Below, in pieces: positions 26,611 to 35,910 of a stretch of 64,000 nucleotides of DNA; the stretch's first letter is position 1; each line of letters starts with the position of its first letter. Source of the DNA: Gammaproteobacteria bacterium (lineage in GTDB: Bacteria; Pseudomonadota; Gammaproteobacteria; GRL18). The position numbers and the translations under genes are program-made. The notes under the pieces are model-generated. The model searched no databases and was not told the origin of the DNA. It saw only the letters and a list, made by a program, of their open reading frames with translations. Location: positions 1-64,000 of the forward strand of contig JADGEM010000010.1 in the NCBI GenBank assembly GCA_016744375.1, written 5' to 3'.

Positions 26611-29600
26611 ATGGCTCATAGAACAAAACCATTAAACATCTCTCAAACTGATCAATTCTATCTGGAAAACCTGGATCATAAAAAAATACTCCATAAGTTT
26701 TTATCGCTTAATCATTTAAAACTTCAACGTACCAAGGATTCCCTCAAACAGCGTCAGGTTGAATTCTTACAGTTATTACCACTATTATTTCATATCAACC
26801 ATCCATCACTGCCTGGTTTTGTTTCAACACAATGCCCTTCTGGAATCGCAAAATATCATCCTGACAAAGACAGTATTCGATGCGCTCGAAAATTATCCCG
26901 ATCATTTGAATATAAGCGTCGAGCGTATCGACAATATGACATTCATGCGCTTTATCTTATGGGGAGCACCGGCACAATTGCTTATTCAGAGGAAAGTGAC
27001 TTTGATATCTGGGTCTGTCATCGAGAAAGTCTCACAAAGATTGAAGTCAAAGAACTGCAGCTTAAAACAGAAAACTTATCCCAATGGTGCTCAGAGTTTA
27101 ATCTGGAGGTCAATTTCTTTCTAATTCATGCCGATAATTTTAGACAGGGTAAAATAGATAAACTCTCCTCCGAAAGCAGTGGCTCAACACAACACCTGCT
27201 TTTATTAGAAGAGTTTTACCGAACGTCTATGCTACTGGTTGGTCGTTATCCCATCTGGTGGCTGGTTCCACCTCAGTTTGAAAATGACTATGATGAATAT
27301 GTTGAAAATATCATACACAAGCGTCTGCTCAGCAAACATGATTTTTTAAATTTTGGCTCTATTAATCATATCCTGGCTGAGGAATTTTACGGTGCAACAT
27401 TGTGGCACATTTATAAGGGGATTGATTCACCCTACAAATCAATTTTAAAGCTTCTGTTAATGGAATGTTATGCCAAAGAACATCCAGATATTGACTTGCT
27501 ATGTCTACAATTTAAACGTGCAGTCTATACCAGTGATAAACCAGATATTGATGAACTTGATCCCTATATCATGTTGATGACAAAAATCAGTAATCACTTG
27601 ATAGAAGAAAAAAGTTTAAGTCGCCTGGATCTAGCAAGACAATGCCTGTACTTGAAGGTTAATGAATCATTAACTCATTCAAAAGTGACACCATCCCACA
27701 GCTGGCGAAACAAGATCATGAAAGATCTGGTCACTAAATGGCGATGGGGACCAGTGAAACTTCAGTTATTAGACAATCGAAAACATTGGAAAATAGAAGA
27801 AGTCAGTAAAGAACATAAAAAAATCATTGAATCTCTTACCTATAGCTACAAAAAGTTATCTGATTTTTTCCGTTACCAAAATAAAAATATTCGTATTAGT
27901 AAACGCGATCTACATATACTAGGACGAAAGCTTTATGCCGCATTTGAGAAAAAGTCAGGAAAGATTGAGATCATAGGCCATGACAGCGAGATTGATCTGC
28001 ATGAAGCCCATGCATCCCTTTATCCAATTGAGCAAACTGAGAAAAACAAGCATTCAGAACAACATTCTAAAAAATCGCTCCCCATTAAAGAAGTCGGATG
28101 GGCAGTTTACCTTGGAGCCATAAATACGATTGATCAAAAAACTCCACCGCCAATAAAAAAATCAACTCATTTACTTAAACTCCTTTGCTGGGGATTTTTT
28201 AATCGTGTTATCAACAGCAAGACAAGTATTTTGCTAAGCAAAGAAATCAGTGTTTTAAATACTCGTGAGGTAAAACAGATCCTCGAAACTCTTGAGTATT
28301 ATTACCCGAAAAAAACAATAGTTCATGCCAGTATGGAAGCACTGGTTAAACCAGCACAGCTTGAGACTAACCTTTTATTTTTAAATATAGGTATTGATCC
28401 ATTTCTCAACAATCATAATCAGGGCATTCAAATTGCCAGTAAACAAACCAATGCCCTGAACTATAGTTCAATGCATAAAAATCTATTAATTACCATTGAT
28501 CAGGTTTTATTGACCAGCTGGCGAGAAGTGATGACCCATCATTTTAAGGGAGAAAATGGCCTGATAGAGTGCATCAGTCATTATTTAAACTGGAACCATG
28601 AAACTGAACTTGCTCAAGCCCGCTCAGATCCAATACGCCCGACAGTGGTTTGCTGTTTTTCATCCGTACGTGGTGATGCTATATCAAGATGCATCAGTCA
28701 ATTATTTAATAATATACTAGATGCATTTCATGATACCAGACAAACCTATAACACCCGTTATTTATTCACAATTGAAGAAAGTTTTTATCTTATCTGGTTA
28801 GAAGAAAGTGGCACCAAATATCAAAAAGTACCTGATAAGAAAGAATTACTTAGAGAACTCTCTTATCCTCTACCCAAATTCAACTCACTGATCATTGATC
28901 CATCATATTCTGAATTAAAAATTCTCAAACTTATTTTTAATATTAATAAAGAAAATCATATTCAATTATTTTATCAAAATCACCGCAAAACAGCTGATAT
29001 TTATATTATTGATGAACGCGGCAGCCTTTATCATCAGTCCACCCAAATAGAAAAAAATAATATCCACATTAATCATTTTGTTTTATTTTTAGATTCAGTC
29101 GTTAACCGACTCAGTTATAGCAGCAGTTATTTTGACAGCACACTAGACAGTGCTATTGACATTCAATTTGATGATTCAATTATCGCTTCATTGTCAGCTT
29201 TGGATCCTGAACCATCCGAAATTGATTTACAGCTGGAAGTCTATGAAATTCAAAAAGAGTCCCCGGGCTCTTTAACTCTTGAAGAACAGTTTTCAAAATT
29301 GCAAAGTATGCCGGCACATTTTTTCAAAATTCAGGTTATTGCCGATTTAAACAGTGATGGAAGTCGACACTATGTCATTTATGCCAATGAAAAAGAATAT
29401 AATTCATTTGAGTACGGCCAGGATATTTATAAAAAAGTGGCAGAAGAAGTCATTAAAACCAGGAAAAATCGGCAGCGTTATCCCATTTATATTACGGATA
29501 TTGATTTATCACCTGAACTTAAAGAAGCTGAGAGCAGTCATGGAATACAGGCCTCACAATTACTCAAATTTAAGTATGAAATTGAACGCCGCTTAAATCA

Positions 29601-29619
29601 GGCCATTAAAAACTTATAA
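26611..29619 (+). CDS. cyaA: Class I adenylate cyclase
   Basis: Makes cAMP from ATP. The N-terminal catalytic region (about 1-420) carries the nucleotidyltransferase motif LMGSTGTIAYSEESDFDIWV with two acidic metal ligands, and the class I pattern continues through RYPIWWLVPP and YKSILKLLLMECYA. The C-terminal regulatory half (about 430-1002) is more divergent and rich in Lys and Asn. At 1002 residues it is longer than enterobacterial CyaA (about 850). No crp or cAMP phosphodiesterase gene lies within the window. Confidence 0.95.
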   Translation: MAHRTKPLNISQTDQFYLENLDHKKILHKFLSLNHLKLQRTKDSLKQRQVEFLQLLPLLFHINHPSLPGFVSTQCPSGIAKYHPDKDSIRCARKLSRSFEYKRRAYRQYDIHALYLMGSTGTIAYSEESDFDIWVCHRESLTKIEVKELQLKTENLSQWCSEFNLEVNFFLIHADNFRQGKIDKLSSESSGSTQHLLLLEEFYRTSMLLVGRYPIWWLVPPQFENDYDEYVENIIHKRLLSKHDFLNFGSINHILAEEFYGATLWHIYKGIDSPYKSILKLLLMECYAKEHPDIDLLCLQFKRAVYTSDKPDIDELDPYIMLMTKISNHLIEEKSLSRLDLARQCLYLKVNESLTHSKVTPSHSWRNKIMKDLVTKWRWGPVKLQLLDNRKHWKIEEVSKEHKKIIESLTYSYKKLSDFFRYQNKNIRISKRDLHILGRKLYAAFEKKSGKIEIIGHDSEIDLHEAHASLYPIEQTEKNKHSEQHSKKSLPIKEVGWAVYLGAINTIDQKTPPPIKKSTHLLKLLCWGFFNRVINSKTSILLSKEISVLNTREVKQILETLEYYYPKKTIVHASMEALVKPAQLETNLLFLNIGIDPFLNNHNQGIQIASKQTNALNYSSMHKNLLITIDQVLLTSWREVMTHHFKGENGLIECISHYLNWNHETELAQARSDPIRPTVVCCFSSVRGDAISRCISQLFNNILDAFHDTRQTYNTRYLFTIEESFYLIWLEESGTKYQKVPDKKELLRELSYPLPKFNSLIIDPSYSELKILKLIFNINKENHIQLFYQNHRKTADIYIIDERGSLYHQSTQIEKNNIHINHFVLFLDSVVNRLSYSSSYFDSTLDSAIDIQFDDSIIASLSALDPEPSEIDLQLEVYEIQKESPGSLTLEEQFSKLQSMPAHFFKIQVIADLNSDGSRHYVIYANEKEYNSFEYGQDIYKKVAEEVIKTRKNRQRYPIYITDIDLSPELKEAESSHGIQASQLLKFKYEIERRLNQAIKNL

Positions 29620-29623
29620 CGAT

Positions 29624-30121
29624 TTATTCTAGTTGTCCTACATTTTCTATAATCAACTCAATATCTTTTTGCCAGCGCAAAAAAATAGCCTGGAGTTCAG
29701 CATCACTTGAGTCTGAGTTTTTTATATAAGCATGTTCGATGTAACCTGGAGACATTGCGGCAAGAATTGTTTCCTCATTCTCTGCAAAAATTGTAATGGC
29801 AAGCGGTAAATAGGGCGTTAGTTTAGGATATTTTTTAGGTAAACTTTTAATTTCTTCAGGTTTGCCGAAAAAAACAACCCGGTATTTATCAGTCTCAAAT
29901 CCCATACCAGACAGGCCAATATCAACCCTCTGCACAATACTGATCGTATAACCGGCTTTTTTTATTTCTTCCTGCAGTGCACTCATTGTTTCTGGAAATG
30001 CCTCAGATGATCGCCCCATGATTAATTTCTGATGTTCTGCCTGTAATGTTATCGGTAACAACATAAAAACAACAACAAAACCATTAAGCAATAATTTATA
30101 AAATAAATTCTTCATTCTCAT
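29624..30121 (-). CDS. Exported DUF302 protein
   Basis: About 165 residues with a signal peptide (cut expected near LQAEHQ) and one DUF302 domain: MSALQEEIKKAGYTISIVQRVD, then YRVVFFGKPEEI and a C-terminal region with YIEHAYIK. DUF302 proteins are small periplasmic or cytoplasmic domains of unknown function, common in sulfur oxidisers. The start overlaps the region just after the stop of the cytochrome c-DUF302 gene (ATG at 30121 or 30112), so the genes form one transcription unit. Confidence 0.75.
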   Translation of the reverse strand: MRMKNLFYKLLLNGFVVVFMLLPITLQAEHQKLIMGRSSEAFPETMSALQEEIKKAGYTISIVQRVDIGLSGMGFETDKYRVVFFGKPEEIKSLPKKYPKLTPYLPLAITIFAENEETILAAMSPGYIEHAYIKNSDSSDAELQAIFLRWQKDIELIIENVGQLE

Positions 30122-30125
30122 CACT

Positions 30126-31259
30126 TTAAAAGGTACTTTCTTCAAGCATAGCTTCATACTTTTCTGCCATAAAATGACAAGACTGTTTTAATTCATTATT
30201 ATTAAACAATGAGCAGAGATAATCCGGGCTAACCGTCATGACAAGAACTGTATCCTCTTTTTTAACAATTGTTGTCCTAAAGGGTAAAAACATCCCAATA
30301 CGAGGATCAACTAAAAGAGCCTGATTCAAAAAAGTAAAATTACAAAAATAAATTAAATATTCATGATTGCTCTCCTGATCTTTTTCCACAAAACCATGAT
30401 CCAGCGTTTGTTCACGGATATATCGAAAATTGTGGCCTAGTGCTGCTCGTTTCATATTTTCAATTGTTTCTTCAATAGAATAAGAGGACTCGTACATTAG
30501 GACTGCATCATCTCTCTGACTGTGTTTCACTTTTTGAACGGTGCCATTTTCTTCCAGAGAACGTAAGTAAGTGACAACATTATCAACATCTTCTTCTTTA
30601 AGGCCCATAGCCATGGCAGAATCCATGGGGGTTGACTCTCGGCCCGTCATAATAATGCGTTTTATCATTTGATCAGAAGCAGCAGCTAAAAAAGCAGAGT
30701 TCCCTATTGCCGGAGCAATCAGTTCAGCATTTCTGGGTCGTGAAAATGTTACCCCGGTACCTTCGCCGCCAATGCCTTTTTCACGATGACAATTATCGCA
30801 AGCTGCATCATAAGTCACCTGGCCTTTTTTAACATCACCCTCAATTAAGTCCAATGAGTAGACCGGAATCTCTATTTCCGGCCGCCAGCTACGAATATAC
30901 AGAATAATACTCTGTACCTGAGCCTTTGTCAGCGTGCTAAAAGCTGGCATAACACGTCCTGGCCTTCCCATTCGAATGGTTTGCAGCAGATAGCGATTAG
31001 ATGTTGTCCTTAAAAAATCATGCAGGTTTAAAGGGACTCCGACACCTCCAACGCCTTCGCTACCATGACAAACAGCACATTTCTTTTGAAACAACATCTT
31101 ACCTGATTGAACATCAACCACACCATTTGTAAGTCCATGGTGTTCATGAGATTGTGCAAAAGCAACACTTCCTGCCAATATTAAAAAAAGCAGAGCAACA
31201 GAAATGACTGCCAAAAATGAACTAAGCAGTATAAAATTCTGTGTTTTATTTTGAAGCAT
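30126..31259 (-). CDS. Diheme cytochrome c fused to DUF302
   Basis: An exported redox protein of about 377 residues. After a signal/anchor segment (about 10-35) it has two cytochrome c domains with heme sites CAVCHGSEG and CDNCHREKG. Distal methionines are plausible in GRPGRVMPAF and GRESTPMDSAMA. A DUF302 domain ends the protein (about 245-377). This joins periplasmic electron transfer to DUF302, whose role is unknown, and a stand-alone DUF302 gene follows directly. The start is taken at ATG 31259, just after the frataxin stop. Confidence 0.88.
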   Translation of the reverse strand: MLQNKTQNFILLSSFLAVISVALLFLILAGSVAFAQSHEHHGLTNGVVDVQSGKMLFQKKCAVCHGSEGVGGVGVPLNLHDFLRTTSNRYLLQTIRMGRPGRVMPAFSTLTKAQVQSIILYIRSWRPEIEIPVYSLDLIEGDVKKGQVTYDAACDNCHREKGIGGEGTGVTFSRPRNAELIAPAIGNSAFLAAASDQMIKRIIMTGRESTPMDSAMAMGLKEEDVDNVVTYLRSLEENGTVQKVKHSQRDDAVLMYESSYSIEETIENMKRAALGHNFRYIREQTLDHGFVEKDQESNHEYLIYFCNFTFLNQALLVDPRIGMFLPFRTTIVKKEDTVLVMTVSPDYLCSLFNNNELKQSCHFMAEKYEAMLEESTF

Positions 31260-31263
31260 TAAA

Positions 31264-31596
31264 TTATTCCAAATCCAGAGCAATTTTACTGCCTGACTGT
31301 TCGGTTAAACAACGATTCAGAGTATCAAAAAACAACTCACCGCTGCGATCATCATACCAACCGTTTTTATCACTTTCATCCAAATAATCAAAGTGGTAAC
31401 CACCAGACTTTGCAGCAAGCCATAACTGCAATGCTGCTGTCTGACGATTAATAATTATCTGTGATTTGTTTACCAGAATAATCGTCAGCATTCCATCTGA
31501 TGACTCATAATCGATTCCATTATCCAGTTCTTCTATGGCATCTTCAATTTGAATAATTATTTCTTCTATATGATCTTTAAATTCTGTTTCTGTCAT
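31264..31596 (-). CDS. cyaY: Frataxin-like iron protein CyaY
   Basis: About 110 residues. Acidic helix 1 (FKDHIEEIIIQIEDAIEELD) is followed by a beta-sheet with MLTIILVNKSQIIINRQTAALQLWLAAKSGGYHF and a C-terminal helix, matching CyaY closely. CyaY binds iron and tunes Fe-S cluster assembly through IscS. Here it is the first gene of a leftward unit with a cytochrome c-DUF302 gene and a DUF302 gene. An in-frame ATG three codons upstream is also possible. Confidence 0.92.
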   Translation of the reverse strand: MTETEFKDHIEEIIIQIEDAIEELDNGIDYESSDGMLTIILVNKSQIIINRQTAALQLWLAAKSGGYHFDYLDESDKNGWYDDRSGELFFDTLNRCLTEQSGSKIALDLE

Positions 31597-31655
31597 AATT
31601 GTCATAAATAGTTATCGTCATTACTTATTATTAATGGCTTATTTTATCACAAAAA

Positions 31656-31690
31656 AAGGGCGTAACGGGTTTTTCTCCTGTTACGCCCTT
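31656..31690 (-). terminator. Terminator of the soxYZ unit
   Basis: An 11-bp stem (AAGGGCGTAAC with GTTACGCCCTT) and 13-nt loop. Read on the minus strand it is followed by a T-run, so it ends the soxY-soxZ transcript before cyaY. Confidence 0.92.
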
Positions 31691-31767
31691 CACTTTACCA
31701 ACCCAAGATGGGGGGGGATTATCTCAACGCCGGTAAATTTTTTGCAAGCTTATTAAACTAATAATGT

Positions 31768-32082
31768 TTATCTAACTTTAGTTTCCAGCGAATCGCTTTT
31801 ACCAGTGTTATCTTTCCAGCTTAATTTGATTGTATCACCTGAAGCACCAGCAAATTTAAAAGACAGGTATGGGTTTTTAGAAATTGCAACACCCCATTCT
31901 GCATTCATCACTGCTGAACCATTATGATCACAGTTAACTTCTTCAATAAAATGAGCAGGAATTACTTTTCCTGTTTTTTTATCTTTACGTAAACCTGTTT
32001 CCATTTTATGACTGATCAGTGCTTTAACTGTCACTACGCCGTTCTTTGCTTTAGCACGTATTTTAATTGAACTCTTTGCCAT
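31768..32082 (-). CDS. soxZ: Thiosulfate oxidation protein SoxZ
   Basis: A 104-residue protein without a signal peptide, as expected because SoxZ is exported as a partner of SoxY. SoxYZ carries the sulfur substrate on SoxY during thiosulfate oxidation in the periplasm. The SoxZ pattern is clear: KIRAKAKNGVVTVKALISHKMETGLRKD, then HFIEEV and WGVAISKNPYLSFKF. It lies 103 bp after soxY and ends at the terminator at 31656-31690. No soxX, A, B, C or D is nearby. Confidence 0.97.
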   Translation of the reverse strand: MAKSSIKIRAKAKNGVVTVKALISHKMETGLRKDKKTGKVIPAHFIEEVNCDHNGSAVMNAEWGVAISKNPYLSFKFAGASGDTIKLSWKDNTGKSDSLETKVR

Positions 32083-32185
32083 TTTTATTTACCTGTTTGT
32101 CTTATGTTTGTGCACTTGAAACCTATATCATCTGATTAAAAGTGTCTTATCAAGTATTTTTATGAGCTTTCTCTAATGAGAAAAA

Positions 32186-32647
32186 TTAACCGCCACAACC
32201 ACCGATAGTGACTTTAACTTCTTTTCTGGCACTAAAAAACTTACCACCAGACTCACAAATAGCAATTACATTAGAAGTTTTACCCATTTTGATACGAGTT
32301 GAAATAAAGGCTTCAGCTTTGCCTTTCAGATTAAACTTACCAATTAAAGGCGTACCATTTTTTTCTGAAATGACAGTAATAGATGTGACATTAGCTAAAG
32401 TTGAACTGATGGTCACAGGAACAACTGCACCATTTTCTGCAATATCAGGCGCTTTAATCTTAATCTTATCACTTGCTTCCGTTAATTCAGTACCGATAGT
32501 AGCTTTCATTGCACCTTGTACATCTTTTGCTTCAAAAGCTTTTTTGTTCCATGCCAGAACCTGTACAGGAACTAACAAACCACTTGTCGCGGCTAAAGCA
32601 ATAGCACCAGTGGCCATTGTATTTTTCAGGAAATGTCTACGTTGCAT
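32186..32647 (-). CDS. soxY: Sulfur carrier protein SoxY
   Basis: A 153-residue periplasmic sulfur carrier. The N-terminus has a Tat signal (QRRHFLKNT followed by a hydrophobic stretch). The C-terminus ends GGCGG, the swinging arm whose Cys carries the sulfur adduct. It is cotranscribed with soxZ. The isolated soxYZ pair is often seen in Gammaproteobacteria that oxidise thiosulfate with Sox and store sulfur for the Dsr route, which agrees with dsrA at 16675. Confidence 0.97.
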   Translation of the reverse strand: MQRRHFLKNTMATGAIALAATSGLLVPVQVLAWNKKAFEAKDVQGAMKATIGTELTEASDKIKIKAPDIAENGAVVPVTISSTLANVTSITVISEKNGTPLIGKFNLKGKAEAFISTRIKMGKTSNVIAICESGGKFFSARKEVKVTIGGCGG

Positions 32648-32820
32648 TATATCTTCCTTAGTAATTGGTTATTAGGTAATCTTTTAGTTATAGATAGTTT
32701 TTATCATTCACAGAGAGTAAACGAACATCTTGAACTAATATATACTAAATATTGCACCATCTATGCCAAAATCAACACTTTCTTATAATTCATAGACATA
32801 AGCTTAATAAAAAAATTTAG

Positions 32821-32834
32821 GAGCCTTCAGCTAG
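32821..32834. repeat. Solitary copy of the 18-bp repeat core
   Basis: GAGCCTTCAGCTAG matches the core of the tandem arrays at 19901 and 34409. It lies in the gap between soxY and the histidine kinase gene. Confidence 0.7.
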
Positions 32835-32879
32835 CCCCATAAGGAGCAGTTTGCAAGTTAAAGCATGCAAATTGCAATT

Positions 32880-34385
32880 TTAAATTAAGAGACCTTGAGG
32901 GAGAGTAGGGAATACCACAATAAATAATGCACCACTGTGTCCCTCACTTGCCACTGAGTCTTCAACCCATATATCCCCTTTATGAAGACGCATAATTTGT
33001 TCACAGATAGCAAGTCCTAAACCAGTCCCACCAGCACCAGTTCTGGTTCGACTGGATTGACTGAATTTATCAAAAATCAGCTCTTTTTCTTCATCAGCAA
33101 CACCAGGTCCCTGATCTTCAATTTCCAGTCGAACCGCATTATCATTTTTATAAATTCGAATAGAAATTAGTGAATTTTCAGGAGAGAATTTTATCGCATT
33201 GCCAATTAAATTTCGCAGCAACTGCATGATTTTATTTTTATCGCCATTGATGGCAATAGTTGCATCGGAGTTATCAAGCTCAATTGATATTTTTTTCACT
33301 TCATAAAGGGCGCCCAGCTCTTTAATGACACCCTTTGTTAGCTCAACCAGATTGTAATGGTGAAAGAAAAGATTTTCTTTTTTAAACTCCAGACGAGACA
33401 AGTCCAAAAGATCATTAACCAGGCTTAATTGGATTTCACCTGAATAATTTATTTTCTCAAAATAATCTCGCAGCTTTTCCTTTCCTACCTGATCCATACG
33501 TGTCAGACCAAAGTGGCTAAAACTTAGAATGGAGTGCAGAGGTGTCCTTAACTCATGAGACATATTGGCTAAAAATTCACTTTTTGATTGATCAGCCTGT
33601 TCTGCTTTTTCTTTTGCCTTAATTAAATCGATGGTTTGTTCATCGACCAGTTCCTGAAGATGGTCACGATGCTTCTTTACTTCTTCTTGTTGGATTTTAA
33701 TGGTCTGTAAAGCTTTGACTAGCTCATCACTACGACTTTCTAATTGAGATTGACGTAAAAAGCTGTTTTGATTTTCTAGTGCAATTCGCCTGGACTGACT
33801 GATCACAAACATCAACATGAGAAGCACCATAAAGAGAATCAAAGGCGCATCTGGATTATCTGCAGCAGTCAGAAGTGCTAACGCTGTGACCATAGGAAGC
33901 CATTTGAGAATAATAAATTGCGTCACGGTTCTGACGTAGGAAGACATCGTGCCAATAGCCCCACCTGTTGTTGCAATATTTAATGAGAGCATCAGAAAAC
34001 TAAAATTTTGCATACTATCAAACCAGAGCATCATGGTAATAATAATACTCCAGAGAAATCCAACACAGAGACTCAAAGCATAATAACGATTTAAGTAGAG
34101 CTGATAATTGCTTTTCTCGGAATGAGCCAGTTTTTTTGTCAGAAATATACGCCAAATAGTAAGAATGAATAATATAATTTCCAGATAGCCATATTGCAGA
34201 AAGTAGTTCCAGCCATTATCAGTCCCAATGGTTATGCTTAACAGGAGGAGTATGTAGGCAATGGGAGAAAAACCAGCACGAACGCCAAAATTACTCGCTA
34301 TGCGGAATCTGGCCACTTCCATTTGCTCGGCGGTCATAGAACCAACATGAGTGGTTTCAATATAAAACGGGTAAAATATAGACAC
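32880..34385 (-). CDS. Membrane sensor histidine kinase
   Basis: A 501-residue protein with about six to seven hydrophobic helices in 38-200 and a coiled coil (about 205-265). The HisKA domain has the phospho-acceptor in ANMSHELRTPLHSIL, and the HATPase C-terminus shows NLIGNAIKF, DQGPGV and GTGLGLAIC. It has no receiver domain, so it must pass phosphate to a separate regulator, perhaps the NtrC-like one encoded just upstream. The start is taken as GTG at 34385. No good ribosome site is seen; ATG at 34337 is an alternative. Confidence 0.9.
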   Translation of the reverse strand: MSIFYPFYIETTHVGSMTAEQMEVARFRIASNFGVRAGFSPIAYILLLLSITIGTDNGWNYFLQYGYLEIILFILTIWRIFLTKKLAHSEKSNYQLYLNRYYALSLCVGFLWSIIITMMLWFDSMQNFSFLMLSLNIATTGGAIGTMSSYVRTVTQFIILKWLPMVTALALLTAADNPDAPLILFMVLLMLMFVISQSRRIALENQNSFLRQSQLESRSDELVKALQTIKIQQEEVKKHRDHLQELVDEQTIDLIKAKEKAEQADQSKSEFLANMSHELRTPLHSILSFSHFGLTRMDQVGKEKLRDYFEKINYSGEIQLSLVNDLLDLSRLEFKKENLFFHHYNLVELTKGVIKELGALYEVKKISIELDNSDATIAINGDKNKIMQLLRNLIGNAIKFSPENSLISIRIYKNDNAVRLEIEDQGPGVADEEKELIFDKFSQSSRTRTGAGGTGLGLAICEQIMRLHKGDIWVEDSVASEGHSGALFIVVFPTLPQGLLI

Positions 34386-34392
34386 TTAGCTA

Positions 34393-34506
34393 TTATCTAA
34401 CATAATACGAATTGATGGCTTTATCTAGCTGGTGGCTCATATTCAGCTGATGGCTCTTATCTAGCTGAAGGCTCTTCTCCAGCTGATGGCTCTCAAACTG
34501 TTTCAT
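34393..34506 (-). CDS. Possible 37-aa hexapeptide-repeat peptide
   Basis: A short ORF starting MKQFESHQLE and containing repeated K-S-H-Q-L-D/N units, encoded by the 18-bp tandem repeat. Its ATG overlaps the TGA of the sigma-54 activator (ATGA), which would permit coupled translation. It may equally be a by-product of the repeat array. No function is suggested. Confidence 0.3.
   Translation of the reverse strand: MKQFESHQLEKSLQLDKSHQLNMSHQLDKAINSYYVR
34409..34498 (-). repeat. 18-bp tandem repeat, five units
   Basis: Five units of 18 bp, plus-strand consensus AGCTGATGGCTCTTATCT, lie directly after the stop of the NtrC-type activator gene. Unit length, copy number and core sequence match the array at 19901-19990, which also lies directly after a sigma-54 activator gene and in the same orientation relative to it. 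Confidence 0.88.
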
Positions 34507-35864
34507 GCACTATACTCCTTTAATTTTCGCCATAGTGTTGATTTATTAACACCTAAAATAGCAGCGGTTTTTTCTCGATTGTCATTGTTTGCTTCCAGCA
34601 ACTTAAAGATGTATCGTTTTTCCAGTTCGGCTAATGTCGGATGATCAGAATCAATCTGTGTGTCGTGGTTCTGTTCTGGTGGCTGAACAGAAGCTGGGAT
34701 ATCATCCAGATGCAGGGTTTCTCCATCTGATAAGGCGACAGCTCGTTCAATAATATTACTCAGTTCACGAACGTTTCCCGGCCAATGATAACTGGTCAGT
34801 ACTTTTGAAGATGCCTGATCAAAGCCTTTAATGTTGCGTTTATATTTTTCTGCAAAACGTTTAATCATCACATTAGTTAATAATGGGATATCTTCTAGAC
34901 GGGTCCGCAATGGCGGAACCTGAATATTAATCACATTTAAGCGGTGATATAAATCATGTCGAAATTTATTTTCCTGTACCATTTTACCCATTGGCTGGTT
35001 GGTGGCCACAACAAAACGCACATCAATATCAATGGGCTCCAAACCACCAACCCGGATAATCTGTTGCTCCTGTACAACTCTTAAGAGCTTAGTCTGCATA
35101 TTATCTGAAATATTGCATATTTCATCAAGAAACAGTGTCCCGCCTGAAGCGGTTTCGAGAAGCCCTTTTTTCTGCTTATTAGCCCCCGTAAAAGCACCTT
35201 TTTCATAACCAAATAATTCACTTTGCAATAAACTGTCAGTCAATGCCCCGCAATCAATGACAATAAACGGTTTCTCAGATGACTGGCTCTGAAAGTGGAT
35301 TGCTCTGGCCACCAGCTCTTTGCCCGTTCCAGATTCACCTTCAATAATAACATTGCAGCGAATGTCTGCAATTTTATTAATGATGTCATATACTTTTTGC
35401 ATATTTCCTGCGGTGCCGATCAACCGATACCGATCATCCTGATCCTGTCTTACTTTCAGACGTTCTTTGAGGCGAGTATTTTCAGCCTTAAGGCTGGAAA
35501 CATTCAGAGCTCGGCCAATTGTAATCTTAAGTTCTTCAATATCAAATGGTTTTTTTACAAAATCTGTAGCCCCCAGGCGCAGGACTTCAATCGCATTATC
35601 AACATTGGAATATGCTGTAATCACGATCACAGGTATTTGCTTATCCATATCTCGAATCTGTGCCAGCACTTCTGCACCACTAAGGTGAGGCATCTGCATA
35701 TCTGTGATCACCAGATCAGCTCCTTCACTGGAAAAAAATGCTAATGCTTCAATCGGGTTTTCAAAAATCTGGCAATCATAAGTATCATCAAGATAACGTG
35801 CCATTAGACGACCGGCTTTAGGCTCATCATCAATAATGATCAGCCTCTCTTTTATAGAAGGCAT
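34503..35864 (-). CDS. NtrC-family response regulator
   Basis: A sigma-54-dependent regulator of about 453 residues. The receiver domain has IIIDDE, the phospho-acceptor in LVITDMQMP and FVKKPFDIEEL. The AAA+ domain has Walker A GESGTGKE, GAFTGA and the GTLFLDEI Walker B, and a Fis-type helix-turn-helix ends the protein (NREKTAAILGVNKSTLWRKL). The start is placed at ATG 35864 because GAGAGAAGG lies seven bases upstream; an in-frame ATG at 35903 has no ribosome site. It is probably cotranscribed with the kinase at 35911. The target operon is not evident, though soxYZ is 2 kb downstream. Confidence 0.93.
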   Translation of the reverse strand: MPSIKERLIIIDDEPKAGRLMARYLDDTYDCQIFENPIEALAFFSSEGADLVITDMQMPHLSGAEVLAQIRDMDKQIPVIVITAYSNVDNAIEVLRLGATDFVKKPFDIEELKITIGRALNVSSLKAENTRLKERLKVRQDQDDRYRLIGTAGNMQKVYDIINKIADIRCNVIIEGESGTGKELVARAIHFQSQSSEKPFIVIDCGALTDSLLQSELFGYEKGAFTGANKQKKGLLETASGGTLFLDEICNISDNMQTKLLRVVQEQQIIRVGGLEPIDIDVRFVVATNQPMGKMVQENKFRHDLYHRLNVINIQVPPLRTRLEDIPLLTNVMIKRFAEKYKRNIKGFDQASSKVLTSYHWPGNVRELSNIIERAVALSDGETLHLDDIPASVQPPEQNHDTQIDSDHPTLAELEKRYIFKLLEANNDNREKTAAILGVNKSTLWRKLKEYSA

Positions 35865-35910
35865 TGTCATACCTTCTCTCGGAGATTTAATATTCGATGT
35901 CATTGGTATT

